From the NCBI RefSeq assembly GCF_900105355.1, contig NZ_FNSC01000001.1:4836001-4900000 (forward strand): DNA of 64,000 nt. The letters run 5' to 3'. Positions 1 to 9,584 of this stretch are shown piece by piece. How positions within the stretch are numbered: position 1 is the first letter of the stretch; the number at the start of each line of letters is the position of its first letter. The notes beneath the pieces are model-generated. The model was not told the DNA's origin, ran no database searches, and saw only the letters and a program-made list of their open reading frames with translations. This stretch comes from Pseudomonas anguilliseptica (GTDB taxonomy: Bacteria; Pseudomonadota; Gammaproteobacteria; Pseudomonadales; Pseudomonadaceae). The translations under genes and the position numbers were made by a program.

Positions 1-136
1 AGCGCGCACCAACGCAATGCAAGCGCTGTACCAGCCGAGCAATCAGCGGCATCCCCCTGTGCCGAAGAAAAGAAGGAACCACTGCCCCACAGAGGACTCG
101 AACCCCCTACACTGCCCCGTCATAAGGAGAGACACC

Positions 137-454
137 ATGGTTCGTAAGACCCCCATATCGTCCAGCTCGGATCAGTTACTCGACGAATTCCAGGCGCTGG
201 TGCGTGACACCGAAAGCTTGTTGCAGCATTCCGCCAGCCTCGCCGGTGAACAGGCCGAGGAACTGCGCGAGCAGATCCGCAGCAGCCTGGGCCGCGCGCG
301 TAGCACCCTGCACAACGCCGAAGACGCCTTGCATGCCCGCGGCAAGGCGGCTATTGAAGCCACCGAAGGCTATGTGCAGACTCACCCATGGCAGACCCTC
401 GGCATCGCTGCCGCCATTGGCCTGCTGCTCGGCATGCTGATTTCCCGGCGCTAA
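137..454 (+). CDS. DUF883 family protein (ElaB/YqjD-like)
   Basis: A 105-residue protein. Residues about 10-80 are a charged amphipathic helical stretch rich in Glu, Arg and Ala. A glycine-rich hydrophobic C-terminal segment (TLGIAAAIGLLLGMLISRR) would anchor it in the inner membrane. This is the architecture of the ElaB/YqjD/DUF883 family, whose E. coli members are stationary-phase membrane proteins that bind ribosomes. The ATG at 137 is preceded by AAGGAGA, so a longer upstream reading frame is not needed. It is the first gene of a tight three-gene operon with YqjE-like and YqjK-like genes, the same order as E. coli yqjD-yqjE-yqjK. The ribosome-binding role is inferred from the family. Confidence 0.85.
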   Translation: MVRKTPISSSSDQLLDEFQALVRDTESLLQHSASLAGEQAEELREQIRSSLGRARSTLHNAEDALHARGKAAIEATEGYVQTHPWQTLGIAAAIGLLLGMLISRR

Positions 455-465
455 AGAGAACATCC

Positions 466-849
466 ATGGATGCGTCGCAGCCCGCCCCGCCAAGTCGCGG
501 CAGTTCACCACGGCGATTTGCCAGCGCCTTGCTGGGGTTATTGCAGGGCCATATCGCGCTGTTTGGCGAAGAGCTTAAAGAGCAGCAAAGCCATACCCTC
601 GGCCTGCTGGTGCTGACCAGCCTGAGCCTGCTGTTCGGCCTGCTGCTGATCATCGGCCTGTCCGCCGCGCTGCTGATTGCCTTCTGGGAGACACACCGCC
701 TACTGGTTATCAGCGCCCTGTGCGCCTTCTATGCAGTGGGCCTGCTGGGCACCCTGATCGTGCTATTGCAGCGAGTACGCAATGCACCGGCGCCCTTCAG
801 CGCCAGCCTTGAAGAACTGGCCCGTGACCGTGAGCAACTGCTGCCATGA
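466..849 (+). CDS. Phage holin family / YqjE-like membrane protein
   Basis: A 127-residue protein with two strongly hydrophobic segments at about residues 45-75 and 80-105, separated by a short polar turn. The N-terminal tail is soluble and the C-terminus charged. This matches the YqjE (holin superfamily III, PF07332) pattern. The name comes from hydropathy similarity to holins and does not imply lysis. The ATG at 466 lies 11 bp after the previous stop. The 3' end overlaps the next gene by ATGA, so translation is probably coupled. The exact function is unknown. Confidence 0.8.
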   Translation: MDASQPAPPSRGSSPRRFASALLGLLQGHIALFGEELKEQQSHTLGLLVLTSLSLLFGLLLIIGLSAALLIAFWETHRLLVISALCAFYAVGLLGTLIVLLQRVRNAPAPFSASLEELARDREQLLP

Positions 850-1202
850 CTATGCCCGAGCTACCCGCCAAGGCCTCGCGCCGCGAACTACGTAAAACCC
901 TGCTGCGCATGCGCCTGCAAATGCACCGCCAGGAACTGCGCCACGAAACCCTGGTGATGCTGCAACCGCTGCGTCAGGCGCAGCACTGGCGCAATAACTG
1001 GCGTGAAGAACTGAGCAACAGCAACGCACCACTTTGGGTCGCAGGCGGTGCACTACTGTTGGCCACCGTCGGCATCCGCCGTGGCCACTGGCGACGCTGG
1101 CTGCGTATCGCCCTGATCGCCTTTCCGCTGCTGCGGCGCAATCCTCCGCGACGCCCAGACACTTCTGTCGACACGACTAAAGATACCCACACAGGGGATT
1201 AA
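846..1202 (+). CDS. YqjK-like small protein
   Basis: A 118-residue, very basic protein. Residues 8-60 are an Arg/Gln/Leu-rich helical region, and one hydrophobic segment (LWVAGGALLLATVGI) lies near residues 62-77. It starts inside the stop of the YqjE-like gene (ATGA overlap), so it is the third gene of that operon. Position and composition fit the poorly characterised YqjK family, but the sequence is low in complexity and I cannot assign a function. Confidence 0.6.
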   Translation: MTMPELPAKASRRELRKTLLRMRLQMHRQELRHETLVMLQPLRQAQHWRNNWREELSNSNAPLWVAGGALLLATVGIRRGHWRRWLRIALIAFPLLRRNPPRRPDTSVDTTKDTHTGD

Positions 1203-1215
1203 GCTGGCCACGATA

Positions 1216-2439
1216 TTGCTTAGTCACCTGGCTACGCCGCCCACCGGGGCGTCTGCCTGGCTAAGGAACTGCGCAGTGTTCAACGGTCAACCGCTTGCTG
1301 TTTTTCAACCTTTTATCGATACCGCCACCGGACGTATTGCCGGTGTCGAAGCACTGGCGCGCCTGCGCAGCGCTGATGGCCAACTGCACTCGGCAGGCCC
1401 CTTGTTCAGTGACCCGAAAACCCCGCCCACTGCCCTGCGCCGCCTCGACCGCGAAGTCCGCGAACAAGCTCTGCGGCGCTTTCATGAAGCCCCGCATGAC
1501 TGGTTTCTCAGCCTGAATATCTCGCCACGCTGGATCAGTCGGCTGCGCCCCGAACAAGCACTGCCCAGCCTCAAACAGCTGCAACACAGTGGCATCGACC
1601 CAGCACGTATCGTCTTTGAAATCACCGAACTGGGCGGCGCCAGTTCACGCCTGCCGGGTGTGGTGGAACGTTATCGAGAAGCCGGCGCACGCATCGCCAT
1701 CGACGACTTCGGCGCGGGCTACTCTCAGCTCGACCGCGTACTGGCCTTGCAACCGGACATCCTCAAGCTGGACATGCGCCTGTTTCAGCAGGCCGCCCGT
1801 GGCGGGCCAAGCAGCGAGATCGTCAAGGCCCTTGCGCAGATGGCAGAAAAGACCGGCTGCTGGATCATTGCCGAAGGCGTGGAAACCGAGGCCGAGCTGG
1901 ATTTCGCCCTGGAGTGCGGCGCGCGTTATGTGCAGGGTTATCTATTTGCCAAACCCGAAGAGACTTTTTTCAGCAGCAACGCCTTCTTCAAACGTTTTGC
2001 CCAGTTGCGCGACCATTATGTGCAGCAAAAACTCGCTGAACGCGCACGGCTGATGACCCTGCGCCAGCAGCTCGGTGAGCTGATGAACGGTTTCAAGACC
2101 TGGATCGAAAACGGCTCACAGCCCAAGCAACTGCCGCAACCGCATACCTACCCCTGGCTGCTGCGCATCTACCAATGCGACCGCCACGGCACTCAGCTAA
2201 CCGCCAACCTGGAATGGCGCGAGCACAGCTGGCACAGCGATGCGCGCTATGTCGGGCATAACTGGTCGTGGCGGCCATATTTCTACCAACTACTGGCCGA
2301 AGGCTGGGAAGAACGCCGGCTGATCCTCTCCAGCACCTACCGCGACGCTACCACCAACCAGTACTGCCTGACCGCCGGGCAATTTATCGACAACGGCAAA
2401 CGGTTACTGCTGATCGATATCGACGCTGCAGGCTTCTGA
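1216..2439 (+). CDS. EAL-domain cyclic-di-GMP phosphodiesterase
   Basis: A 407-residue cytoplasmic protein. The EAL domain spans about residues 25-250 and keeps the catalytic signature: Glu-Ala-Leu at 45-47, the LNIS asparagine motif, FEITE, the DDFGAGYS metal loop (Asp163, Asp164), LKLD, IAEGVET and the QGYLFAKP end motif. It should therefore hydrolyse c-di-GMP to pGpG. The C-terminal 150 residues have the motif pattern of the YkuI-type EAL-associated sensory fold (PAS-like), so activity is probably ligand controlled. No membrane segment is seen. The start is a TTG at 1216 with a weak ribosome site, so the true start could lie slightly downstream. Confidence 0.85.
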   Translation: MLSHLATPPTGASAWLRNCAVFNGQPLAVFQPFIDTATGRIAGVEALARLRSADGQLHSAGPLFSDPKTPPTALRRLDREVREQALRRFHEAPHDWFLSLNISPRWISRLRPEQALPSLKQLQHSGIDPARIVFEITELGGASSRLPGVVERYREAGARIAIDDFGAGYSQLDRVLALQPDILKLDMRLFQQAARGGPSSEIVKALAQMAEKTGCWIIAEGVETEAELDFALECGARYVQGYLFAKPEETFFSSNAFFKRFAQLRDHYVQQKLAERARLMTLRQQLGELMNGFKTWIENGSQPKQLPQPHTYPWLLRIYQCDRHGTQLTANLEWREHSWHSDARYVGHNWSWRPYFYQLLAEGWEERRLILSSTYRDATTNQYCLTAGQFIDNGKRLLLIDIDAAGF

Positions 2440-2567
2440 AGCTTACAAGAATGTTCCACGGCATTGACTAATACCCCAGCACGGCCACAATCAAAAAAGG
2501 ACAGGCAACGTAGAGTGCAGCCCATTGAGGCTGCCGGGTGTTCCACCACCCACGGCGACAAAGCATC

Positions 2568-3362
2568 ATGCAAGTGGCCATATCCAGTTTACTGCTTGTA
2601 CTCATACTGATGCCCCAGACACTCAAGGCCGAGGGTCCCTCCGTTCTGCGCCTGTGCTACCAGCTGCAGGATCACCCGCCGTTCACCTTCCCCGCGAACA
2701 ACGCACAAGCGCCTGGCCCCGGCATTCTGCTGGAGCTTATTCAGGCGGCCGCAGAGCAGACCGAGCTGACCATCGACTGGCAACGCCAGCCCTGGAAACG
2801 CTGCATCCTTGCCCTGCAAAAAGGCGAAGTGGATGGCATCTTCCCGGCCATCTGGCAGGCAGAACGCGACACCTGGGGCCAGTTCCCCGGCCGCGACCCG
2901 CAACGTGGCCAGCCAGTGCAGCGAGAGTATCGGCTCTGGCAGGTCGACTACCCGATTGCCACCCGCAGCGACACCCGCCTGAGCTGGGATGGCCAACGCT
3001 TCACCAACCTCAAGTACGGCCTGAGCTCACCGCTGGGTTATCTCACCCGCCAACGTTTGGCCGATCTGGGCGCCCTTAACAGCGTTTCACTGCAACCCAA
3101 CAAAGCCCTGCTGCTGGTGGCCAGTGGGCGCCTGGATGGCTTTGTCATCGAACGCAATATCAGCAGGGCACTGATCGCCGAATTGCAGCTGCAAGAACAG
3201 CTGCAGTTTCTCCCGCAACCCTTGCTCCAAGCGGACTGGCACTTGCCGCTGTCACAGCCCTTCTACCAACGCCACCCGCAGCAAGCCATGCGCTTCTGGC
3301 AGGCCCTTGGCCAACAGCGCGAAATGCGTGAAGCCGAATTGCGTCAGCGTTATATGCCCTAG
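2568..3362 (+). CDS. Periplasmic amino-acid-binding-like protein (SBP family 3)
   Basis: A 264-residue protein beginning with a signal peptide (hydrophobic core SSLLLVLILM, Ala near residue 20). It is followed by the LRLCYQLQDHPPF and GILLELIQAAAEQTEL pattern of the ABC-transporter substrate-binding family 3 (HisJ/GlnH fold, PF00497). The GEVDGIFPAIWQ and SGRLDGFVIERN stretches correspond to the two lobes around the cleft. No permease or ATPase genes lie nearby. Stand-alone proteins of this type are common in Pseudomonas and their ligands are unknown. The ATG at 2568 is chosen over an upstream GTG (2538) because the signal peptide starts there. Confidence 0.75.
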   Translation: MQVAISSLLLVLILMPQTLKAEGPSVLRLCYQLQDHPPFTFPANNAQAPGPGILLELIQAAAEQTELTIDWQRQPWKRCILALQKGEVDGIFPAIWQAERDTWGQFPGRDPQRGQPVQREYRLWQVDYPIATRSDTRLSWDGQRFTNLKYGLSSPLGYLTRQRLADLGALNSVSLQPNKALLLVASGRLDGFVIERNISRALIAELQLQEQLQFLPQPLLQADWHLPLSQPFYQRHPQQAMRFWQALGQQREMREAELRQRYMP

Positions 3363-3487
3363 ATAACGACAGCAAAAGAACGGGCCTCATCCGGGTATAA
3401 ATCGCTCAACTGCCTGCAGCCGCCTTGCATCATCGGCATAGAACCTCGAAGCTAGCTGCCACAGCCAGGTAACGGCGAGGACAACCC

Positions 3488-4819
3488 TTGGATTGGCAAA
3501 CCCTGCTCAACCGCGAACGACTCGGCAAGCCGACGCACAGCGTCGCCGAACTGGGCCGCACCCCGTTCCACAAAGACCATGACCGCATCATCTTCTCCGG
3601 CGCCTTCCGCCGTCTGGGACGCAAGACCCAGGTGCACCCGGTTTCCAGCAATGACCATATCCACACCCGCCTGACTCACTCGCTGGAAGTCAGCTGCGTG
3701 GGCCGCTCGCTGGGTATGCGCGTTGGCGAGATGATCCGCGATGCCCTGCCGGACTGGTGCGAGCCAAGCGACCTGGGCATGGTCGTGCAGTCTGCCTGCC
3801 TGGCTCACGACATTGGCAATCCGCCCTTTGGCCATTCCGGTGAAGATGCCATCCGCCACTGGTTTCAGCAGGCCGCCGGGCGTGGCTGGCTGGACTCGAT
3901 GAGCGCGGCCGAGCGCAGCGACTTTCTCAGTTTCGAGGGCAATGCCCAGGGCTTTCGGGTACTCACCCAACTGGAATATCACCAGTTCGATGGCGGCACC
4001 CGGCTGACTTACGCGACGCTCGGCACCTACCTGAAATACCCCTGGACCGCGCGTCACGCCGAAGCCCTGGGCTACAAGAAACACAAGTTTGGCTGCTACC
4101 AGAGCGAGCTGCCGCTGCTTGAGCAGATCGCCGGCAAACTCGGCCTGCCGCAGCTGGAAGAACAACGCTGGGCACGCCATCCGCTGGTCTACCTGATGGA
4201 AGCGGCGGATGACATCTGCTACGGCCTGATCGACCTGGAAGACGGTCTGGAAATGGAGCTGCTTGAATACAGCGAGGTCGAGGCGCTACTGCTCAACCTG
4301 GTCGGCGATGACCTGCCGGAAACCTATCGCCAGCTCGGCCCGGACGACTCCAAGCGGCGCAAGCTGGCAATCCTGCGCGGCAAAGCCATCGAGCACCTGA
4401 CCAATGCCGCTGCACATGCCTTCGTCGAGCAACAGGACGCCCTGCTCGCCGGCACCTTGCAGGGTGATCTGGTTGAGCATATGCACGGCACCGCCAAGCG
4501 TTGCGTGCAGAGCGCCAAGGACATGGCCCGGCAGAAGATCTTCCAGGACAAGCGTAAGACCCTGCACGAGATCGGCGCCTACACCACCCTGGAAATCCTA
4601 CTCAACGCCTTCTGTGGCGCGGCGTTGGAACAGCATGGTGGGCGTACGCCGTCGTTCAAGAACCGCCGTATCCTCGACCTGCTCGGCAATAACGCACCTG
4701 ACCCAAGCTGGCCGCTGTACCGTTCTTTCCTGCGCATGATCGATTTTATCGCCGGCATGACTGACAGCTACGCTACTGAAATGGCCCGTGAAATGACGGG
4801 CCGTTCTAGCCCGGTATAA
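3488..4819 (+). CDS. dgt: Deoxyguanosinetriphosphate triphosphohydrolase-like protein (dGTPase)
   Basis: A 443-residue HD-superfamily enzyme that splits dNTPs, classically dGTP, into deoxynucleoside and triphosphate. The signature is clear: the N-terminal [20 protein letters not shown] segment, [11 protein letters not shown], and the metal-binding HD with its glycine loop ([16 protein letters not shown]). A second Asp is in [10 protein letters not shown]. Length equals the usual Pseudomonas type. The start is TTG at 3488, preceded by AACGGCGAGGACAA. The next gene begins 3 bp after the stop, so the two are probably cotranscribed. Confidence 0.92.
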   Translation: MDWQTLLNRERLGKPTHSVAELGRTPFHKDHDRIIFSGAFRRLGRKTQVHPVSSNDHIHTRLTHSLEVSCVGRSLGMRVGEMIRDALPDWCEPSDLGMVVQSACLAHDIGNPPFGHSGEDAIRHWFQQAAGRGWLDSMSAAERSDFLSFEGNAQGFRVLTQLEYHQFDGGTRLTYATLGTYLKYPWTARHAEALGYKKHKFGCYQSELPLLEQIAGKLGLPQLEEQRWARHPLVYLMEAADDICYGLIDLEDGLEMELLEYSEVEALLLNLVGDDLPETYRQLGPDDSKRRKLAILRGKAIEHLTNAAAHAFVEQQDALLAGTLQGDLVEHMHGTAKRCVQSAKDMARQKIFQDKRKTLHEIGAYTTLEILLNAFCGAALEQHGGRTPSFKNRRILDLLGNNAPDPSWPLYRSFLRMIDFIAGMTDSYATEMAREMTGRSSPV

Positions 4820-4822
4820 GCC

Positions 4823-5893
4823 ATGAATAGCCTACTGCGACAAACCTTCAGCTGGCATGCCGGTCCCCCCGCCTGGGGCCCGGCCATGGTCGCCGGCTTC
4901 GGCTGTGCGCTGCCATTGCTGCTTGGGCTGTTCAGCGCTCACCCGGGGTTTCTCTGGGCCTCGGCTGGCGCCTTCCAGGCGGCGCAAGCCAACCCACTGC
5001 ACCGCCTGGGCATGCTGCGCATGCTGATGCTCTGCGGCCTGGGTGCCTGCAGCGCAGGACTGGGCTTCTGGTCGGCCAGCCATCCTTATGCCAGCTTGCT
5101 GGTCTTCGCCCTGTTTGGCTTTCTGCTCGCCTGGCTGCAACGCTTTGGCAGCGAAGCCGGCAAGCTGGGTATCGGTCTGGCTATCTGCCTGTGCCTGGGC
5201 CAAGGCCAACAAGGCCTGGGCTCGCTGAACAACCCCTACGCCATCGCCATGCTGTTTATCCTCGGTGGGCTCTGGGTGATGCTGCTGGCCTTCGGCCTGC
5301 GCGGCATGCATGGCCTGCGCATGTGGCCGTACATGCCGCGTTTTATCAGCATTTTCAAGGTGCTCAAACGGCACGCCAAACGCCTGCCACAACAGAAGTG
5401 GCGGCTGCATGCACTGGGCTGCACCCTGGCATTCGCCCTCTCCGGGCTGATCGTCAACCTGGCCGAGCTGCACCGCGGCTACTGGCTGACACTGACCGTG
5501 GTCACCACCTTGCAGCTGGATTTTCAGGGCAGCCTGGTGCGCGCCGTGCAATCAATCCTCGCCAGCCTGGGCGCGGCTGCGTTGCTGATTCTGCTCGGCC
5601 ACAGCCTGCAGAATCCGGCGCTGATGGTCGCCACATTGCTACCGCTGATCGCCCTCAGCCGTGCCCTGCAGGCCAACCATTACGGCCTGTTTGTGCTGCA
5701 GACCACGGTGTGCTTCGTGTTGCTGGCCGAAAGCCTGGCACATGACTGGCAGCTACCCCAGGTACGTCTGTTCAACAGCCTGATTGGCGTGGCCCTGGCC
5801 TTGCTGGTAGCGCTGCTGGTATATGGCCTGGAGCGCTGGCTGGTCCATCGAAACAATCTGCAAAAAATCAAGCACAGCACAGGCCCAACCTAG
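4823..5893 (+). CDS. FUSC family integral membrane protein
   Basis: A 356-residue protein with about ten hydrophobic segments in two blocks (residues 20-165 and 195-345). The second block contains the HRGYWLTLTVVTTLQLD and LVRAVQSILASLGAA pattern typical of the fusaric-acid-resistance/aromatic-acid exporter repeat (FUSC_2, PF13515). It lacks the long cytoplasmic domains of full-length FusC/AaeB proteins. Its substrate is unknown. It lies 3 bp downstream of dgt. Confidence 0.75.
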   Translation: MNSLLRQTFSWHAGPPAWGPAMVAGFGCALPLLLGLFSAHPGFLWASAGAFQAAQANPLHRLGMLRMLMLCGLGACSAGLGFWSASHPYASLLVFALFGFLLAWLQRFGSEAGKLGIGLAICLCLGQGQQGLGSLNNPYAIAMLFILGGLWVMLLAFGLRGMHGLRMWPYMPRFISIFKVLKRHAKRLPQQKWRLHALGCTLAFALSGLIVNLAELHRGYWLTLTVVTTLQLDFQGSLVRAVQSILASLGAAALLILLGHSLQNPALMVATLLPLIALSRALQANHYGLFVLQTTVCFVLLAESLAHDWQLPQVRLFNSLIGVALALLVALLVYGLERWLVHRNNLQKIKHSTGPT

Positions 5894-5990
5894 AGCTGTT
5901 GCCGCACAAGAAACCTGCATCCGCGCCACGGCAAAACGCACAACGCTCCACTATGCTTGGCGCTAGCCAAGGTATACAGGACATGCGCGG

Positions 5991-8948
5991 ATGCAGCAGA
6001 CAGCAAGGTCCAAGGAACGACGTTTTCCGCTCCATATCCATATCAGCGTGCTGTTCACTCTGCTGCTGCTGGGCTCTGGCGTGGTGCTGGGGTACTTCAA
6101 CTACCAGCAGACCAGCAACATCATCCTCAGCAGCAGCGACCAGCTGTTCACCCAAATGCGCAAGGAAGTTCAAGCGGATCTGCGCAATACCTACCAACCC
6201 ATTCGCTACATGATCAACCTGCTGGCGCGTAACGAGCAGATCAACGGCCGTGACCGCCATGAGCGCATGATCATGCTGCCGATGTTCAGCCAGGCACTGC
6301 GCGACAACCCCAAGCTGGCGTCGATCTATGTCGGTTATGGCGATGGCAGTTTCTTTATGGTGCGGCCGCTGCGCAGCGAGAAACTGCGGCAGATTTTCTT
6401 TGCCCCCGAAAATGCCGAGTATCAGGTGTGGAGCATTGACCGCATCAGCGAACAACGCCTGGATTCCGAATACCTGTTCTTCGACGCACAGCTGCAGCCC
6501 ATCAGTCGCCGGCAGAACCTCAAGGAAACCTACGATCCGCGTCGCCGCCCCTGGTACAACAGCGCGCTGCAGAGCTCGAAGCACTTCACCACCGCGCCCT
6601 ATGCCTTCTTCTCCACCCAGGAAATCGGCACCACCATTGCCCGCAAAAGCAGCGAAACCACGGTGGTGGGCGCCGACCTGACCCTCGACGACCTCTCCGC
6701 CACCCTGGCCCAACATCGCCTGACGCCCTCCACCGAAGTGGTGCTGTACAGCCCCGATGGCAGCGCGGTCGCCTACCCGGATAGCACACGTCTGATTATC
6801 CCCGGGGAAACGCTTCAACTGGCGCAGGTCAAGGATCTCAGCCCGGTGCTCGCCGACTTTCTCAGCCTCGGCCTCGATGAGGATCGTCAGGGCGCCGTGC
6901 GCCTGAACAAGCAGCGCTGGCAAATCTCCTACAGCCAGTTCAACGAGGGGGGCCCACAAGGACTGCGCCTGGCTCTGCTGGCCCCGGAAAGTGAACTGCT
7001 CGCCGATGCCTACCGCATCCGCTGGCAAGGCGCCGTATTGACTCAGGGCATCCTACTGCTGTGTATCCCGATTGGCTGGCTGCTCTCCAATATTCTGGTC
7101 AAACCGCTGCGCCTGCTGGTGGGCGAAGCCGAGGCCATCCGCAGCTTCAATTTCGATTACCCGGCCAGTGGCCGTTCCTTCGTCAAGGAAGTCGACCAGC
7201 TCGCGGTGTCGATGGGGCGGATGAAGGAGACCATCTCCAGCTTTCTCGATATTGCCGCCACGCTCTCGGCGGAAACCCGTTTCGACGCCCTGCTGCGCCG
7301 GGTGCTGCGCGAAACCGTCGACCTCAGCGAAGCCAGCGGCGGCCTGCTCTACCTGCGCGACAGCAGCAGTGGCCGTCTCGAACCACACGGTCTGTTTATC
7401 AACGAGCGGCAGCACAACCTGGAAGAGCATCGCATCCCCAGCTTCGACCCGAATGACCCAGCCCTGCCCAGCTGGCTCGCGCAAACGGCAACCGGCGGCC
7501 CCAGCGTCACCGTGGCGCTGGGCTTCGAGCATGCGCAGGGTTTCCAGAGCCTGCTACACACCCTCGACAGCCCGCGTGCGCACCTGGTCTGTACCGGCCT
7601 GCATAACCGCCAGGGCCAGACCCTCGGCGTACTGCTGCTGTTGCACCGCGACACCGGTGACGAGGCCGATCTGGCCATGCTGCGCCCCGAACGCATTGCC
7701 TATGTCGAGGCGGTCTCCGGCGTGGCTGCGCTGTGCATCGAGAGTCAGCGCCTGCTCGATCAACAGAAGAAACTGCTCGATGCCTTTATCCAGCTCATCG
7801 CTGGCGCCATCGACGCCAAGAGTCCCTATACCGGTGGCCACTGCCAACGGGTGCCGGAAATTACCCTGATGCTCGCCCGCGCTGCTGCCGCCAGCGAAGA
7901 TGACGCGTTCAGCGACTACCAACCCACAGACGAAGAATGGGAGGCTCTACATATCGCCGCATGGCTGCATGACTGCGGCAAGGTCACCGTGCCCGAGTAC
8001 GTGGTGGACAAGGCCACCAAACTGGAAACCATCTGCGACCGCATCCATGAAGTGCGCATGCGCTTTGAAGTGCTCAAACGCGACGCCTGGATCAGTTACT
8101 GGGAACATCTCAGCCAGGGCGGTGAAGCGGCCAGCCTGGCTCAGGTGCGCGATGAACTGCTCGCCACTCTGGATGATGAATTCGCCTTTATCGCCCGCTG
8201 CAACCTGGGCGGCGAAGCGATGGCCGACGCTGACCTTGAGCGCCTGCGCAGCATCGCCGCGCGCACCTGGATGCGCACCCTGGATGATCGCCTGGGGGTT
8301 TCCTGGGAAGAGAACCTACGCCAGTCGCGTACCCCGGCGCAGCCGTTACCGGTGCAGGAAACGCTGCTCAGCGACAAAGCCGAACACCTGATCGAGCGCC
8401 CCGAAAACGAGCTGATCGCCGAAGACAACCCTTGGGGCTTCAAGCTGGAAGTGCCGCATTACAAACACAATCGCGGCGAGGTCTATAACCTCAGCATCGG
8501 CCGCGGCACCCTAACCAACGAAGAGCGCTTTATCATCAACGGCCATATGGTGCAGACCATTCGCATGCTCAGCCACTTGCCCTTCCCCGCACACCTGACC
8601 AGCGTTGCCGAGATTGCCGGCGGCCACCATGAAAAGATGGACGGTACGGGCTACCCGAAACGCCTGAAGCGCGAAGACATGAGCCTGCCGGCCAGGATGA
8701 TGGCGATTGCCGATATCTTCGAAGCGCTGACCGCCGTGGACCGCCCCTACAAGAAGGGCAAGCTGTTGTCCGAATCACTCAATATCATGGCGGGCATGTG
8801 CAGAGGCGCACACATCGACCCCGAGCTGTTCGGCCTGTTCGTGCGGGAAAATATCTACCAGGAATACGCTGAGCGCTTTCTGCGCCCTGAGCAGATTGAT
8901 CAGGTCGATAACGCTGCGCTGCTGGCCAAGGCGGGCCTGAGCGACTGA
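5991..8948 (+). CDS. Membrane HD-GYP cyclic-di-GMP phosphodiesterase with Cache, HAMP and GAF domains
   Basis: A 985-residue receptor. Order: TM1 (about 17-36), periplasmic double-Cache-type sensor (40-335, with the YDPRRRPWY motif), TM2 (about 345-367), HAMP (367-420), GAF-like domain (430-590) and a C-terminal HD-GYP domain. The HD is His660-Asp661 in LHDCGKV. The second half has His879-His880 in HHEKMDGTGYP, with Gly-Tyr-Pro at 887-889. The catalytic set appears intact, so degradation of c-di-GMP (or cGAMP) is expected. Oddly, about 219 residues separate the HD from the HH pair, well over the roughly 80-100 residues typical of RpfG-type domains, so a large insertion lies inside the catalytic domain. 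It stands alone with a 97-bp leader. Confidence 0.88.
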   Translation: MQQTARSKERRFPLHIHISVLFTLLLLGSGVVLGYFNYQQTSNIILSSSDQLFTQMRKEVQADLRNTYQPIRYMINLLARNEQINGRDRHERMIMLPMFSQALRDNPKLASIYVGYGDGSFFMVRPLRSEKLRQIFFAPENAEYQVWSIDRISEQRLDSEYLFFDAQLQPISRRQNLKETYDPRRRPWYNSALQSSKHFTTAPYAFFSTQEIGTTIARKSSETTVVGADLTLDDLSATLAQHRLTPSTEVVLYSPDGSAVAYPDSTRLIIPGETLQLAQVKDLSPVLADFLSLGLDEDRQGAVRLNKQRWQISYSQFNEGGPQGLRLALLAPESELLADAYRIRWQGAVLTQGILLLCIPIGWLLSNILVKPLRLLVGEAEAIRSFNFDYPASGRSFVKEVDQLAVSMGRMKETISSFLDIAATLSAETRFDALLRRVLRETVDLSEASGGLLYLRDSSSGRLEPHGLFINERQHNLEEHRIPSFDPNDPALPSWLAQTATGGPSVTVALGFEHAQGFQSLLHTLDSPRAHLVCTGLHNRQGQTLGVLLLLHRDTGDEADLAMLRPERIAYVEAVSGVAALCIESQRLLDQQKKLLDAFIQLIAGAIDAKSPYTGGHCQRVPEITLMLARAAAASEDDAFSDYQPTDEEWEALHIAAWLHDCGKVTVPEYVVDKATKLETICDRIHEVRMRFEVLKRDAWISYWEHLSQGGEAASLAQVRDELLATLDDEFAFIARCNLGGEAMADADLERLRSIAARTWMRTLDDRLGVSWEENLRQSRTPAQPLPVQETLLSDKAEHLIERPENELIAEDNPWGFKLEVPHYKHNRGEVYNLSIGRGTLTNEERFIINGHMVQTIRMLSHLPFPAHLTSVAEIAGGHHEKMDGTGYPKRLKREDMSLPARMMAIADIFEALTAVDRPYKKGKLLSESLNIMAGMCRGAHIDPELFGLFVRENIYQEYAERFLRPEQIDQVDNAALLAKAGLSD

Positions 8949-8973
8949 CGAGCATTGCAGAAGGGAAAAGCAA

Positions 8974-8998
8974 CAGGGCATGCGCGATGCATGCCCTG
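8974..8998. terminator. Intergenic hairpin between convergent genes
   Basis: A perfect 10-bp stem (CAGGGCATGC / GCATGCCCTG) with a 5-base loop lies between the convergent HD-GYP and yggL stop codons. On the minus strand it is followed by TTGCTTTT, so it most likely ends yggL transcription. It may also act for the rightward gene. Confidence 0.6.
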
Positions 8999-9008
8999 CT
9001 TACAGGTT

Positions 9009-9350
9009 TCAGGCCTGATTGATCGAGTTGTCTGGATACCAGACGTCGAGCAGCGGGCTGGCGGTGAAATCCACCAGCTCGTCACGGCCTTTCAGCCAGG
9101 CTTCAACGGCAGCGCGCTGCTCTTCGTTGACCGAGCCACGCTTGGACAGGCATACCAGACCGAAGTCATCGCCGCCGACATAGCCCAGGCCGTTAGCGGT
9201 CATGGCTTCACGCAGGAACTGCTCAAGAAAGCTGTCGATGGCCTCATCGGCCAGGTCTTGCTTGAAGTTCAGGTTCAGCTCAAAACCCAGCTCCTGGAAT
9301 TCATCCACGCAGAGTTTTTTGCGCAGACGGCGGGAACGGTTAGTAGCCAT
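9009..9350 (-). CDS. yggL: YggL family protein (DUF469, 50S-associated)
   Basis: A 113-residue acidic protein starting MATNRSRRLRKKLCVDEFQE, with the GFELNLNF, FLEQFLREAMTANGL and GDDFGLVC motifs of the YggL/DUF469 family. Family members have been reported to bind the 50S ribosomal subunit. The ATG at 9350 is supported by AGGATTGTTCC upstream. It is transcribed divergently from dacB across a 234-bp gap in which no other gene is visible. Confidence 0.88.
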   Translation of the reverse strand: MATNRSRRLRKKLCVDEFQELGFELNLNFKQDLADEAIDSFLEQFLREAMTANGLGYVGGDDFGLVCLSKRGSVNEEQRAAVEAWLKGRDELVDFTASPLLDVWYPDNSINQA

Positions 9351-9584
9351 GGAACAATCCTCAAAAGTGATAACGCGCGGCACTCTAGCAGTTTCGCGGC
9401 CTGCGCGCCCGCCTGGAAGACGACAGGTCGCCCGATTGCCCACAGAAAAGCCCGGCTGATGGCATTTACTGCCATTCAGCTGGAACTGTATTGGGGCATA
9501 ATTGCCAACATCTTCTCAATCCGCGATGGAACCTCTTTACATGCCTCGCGTCACCTTTGTCCCTCAGTTGGAGGGGAGTCGCCC

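Noticed and set aside
1..136. Possible RNA gene or gene end at the left edge.
   Set aside because: No tRNA fold, no convincing coding frame and no terminator was seen; it is left unannotated upstream of the YqjD-like gene.
5868..7028. A 386-codon minus-strand frame across the start of the HD-GYP gene.
   Set aside because: Antisense shadow with no family resemblance; the plus strand encodes a recognisable Cache sensor.
8955..9584. Long in-frame extension upstream of dacB.
   Set aside because: It runs antisense through yggL and lacks a ribosome site. The signal peptide and a strong ribosome site place the start at 9585.
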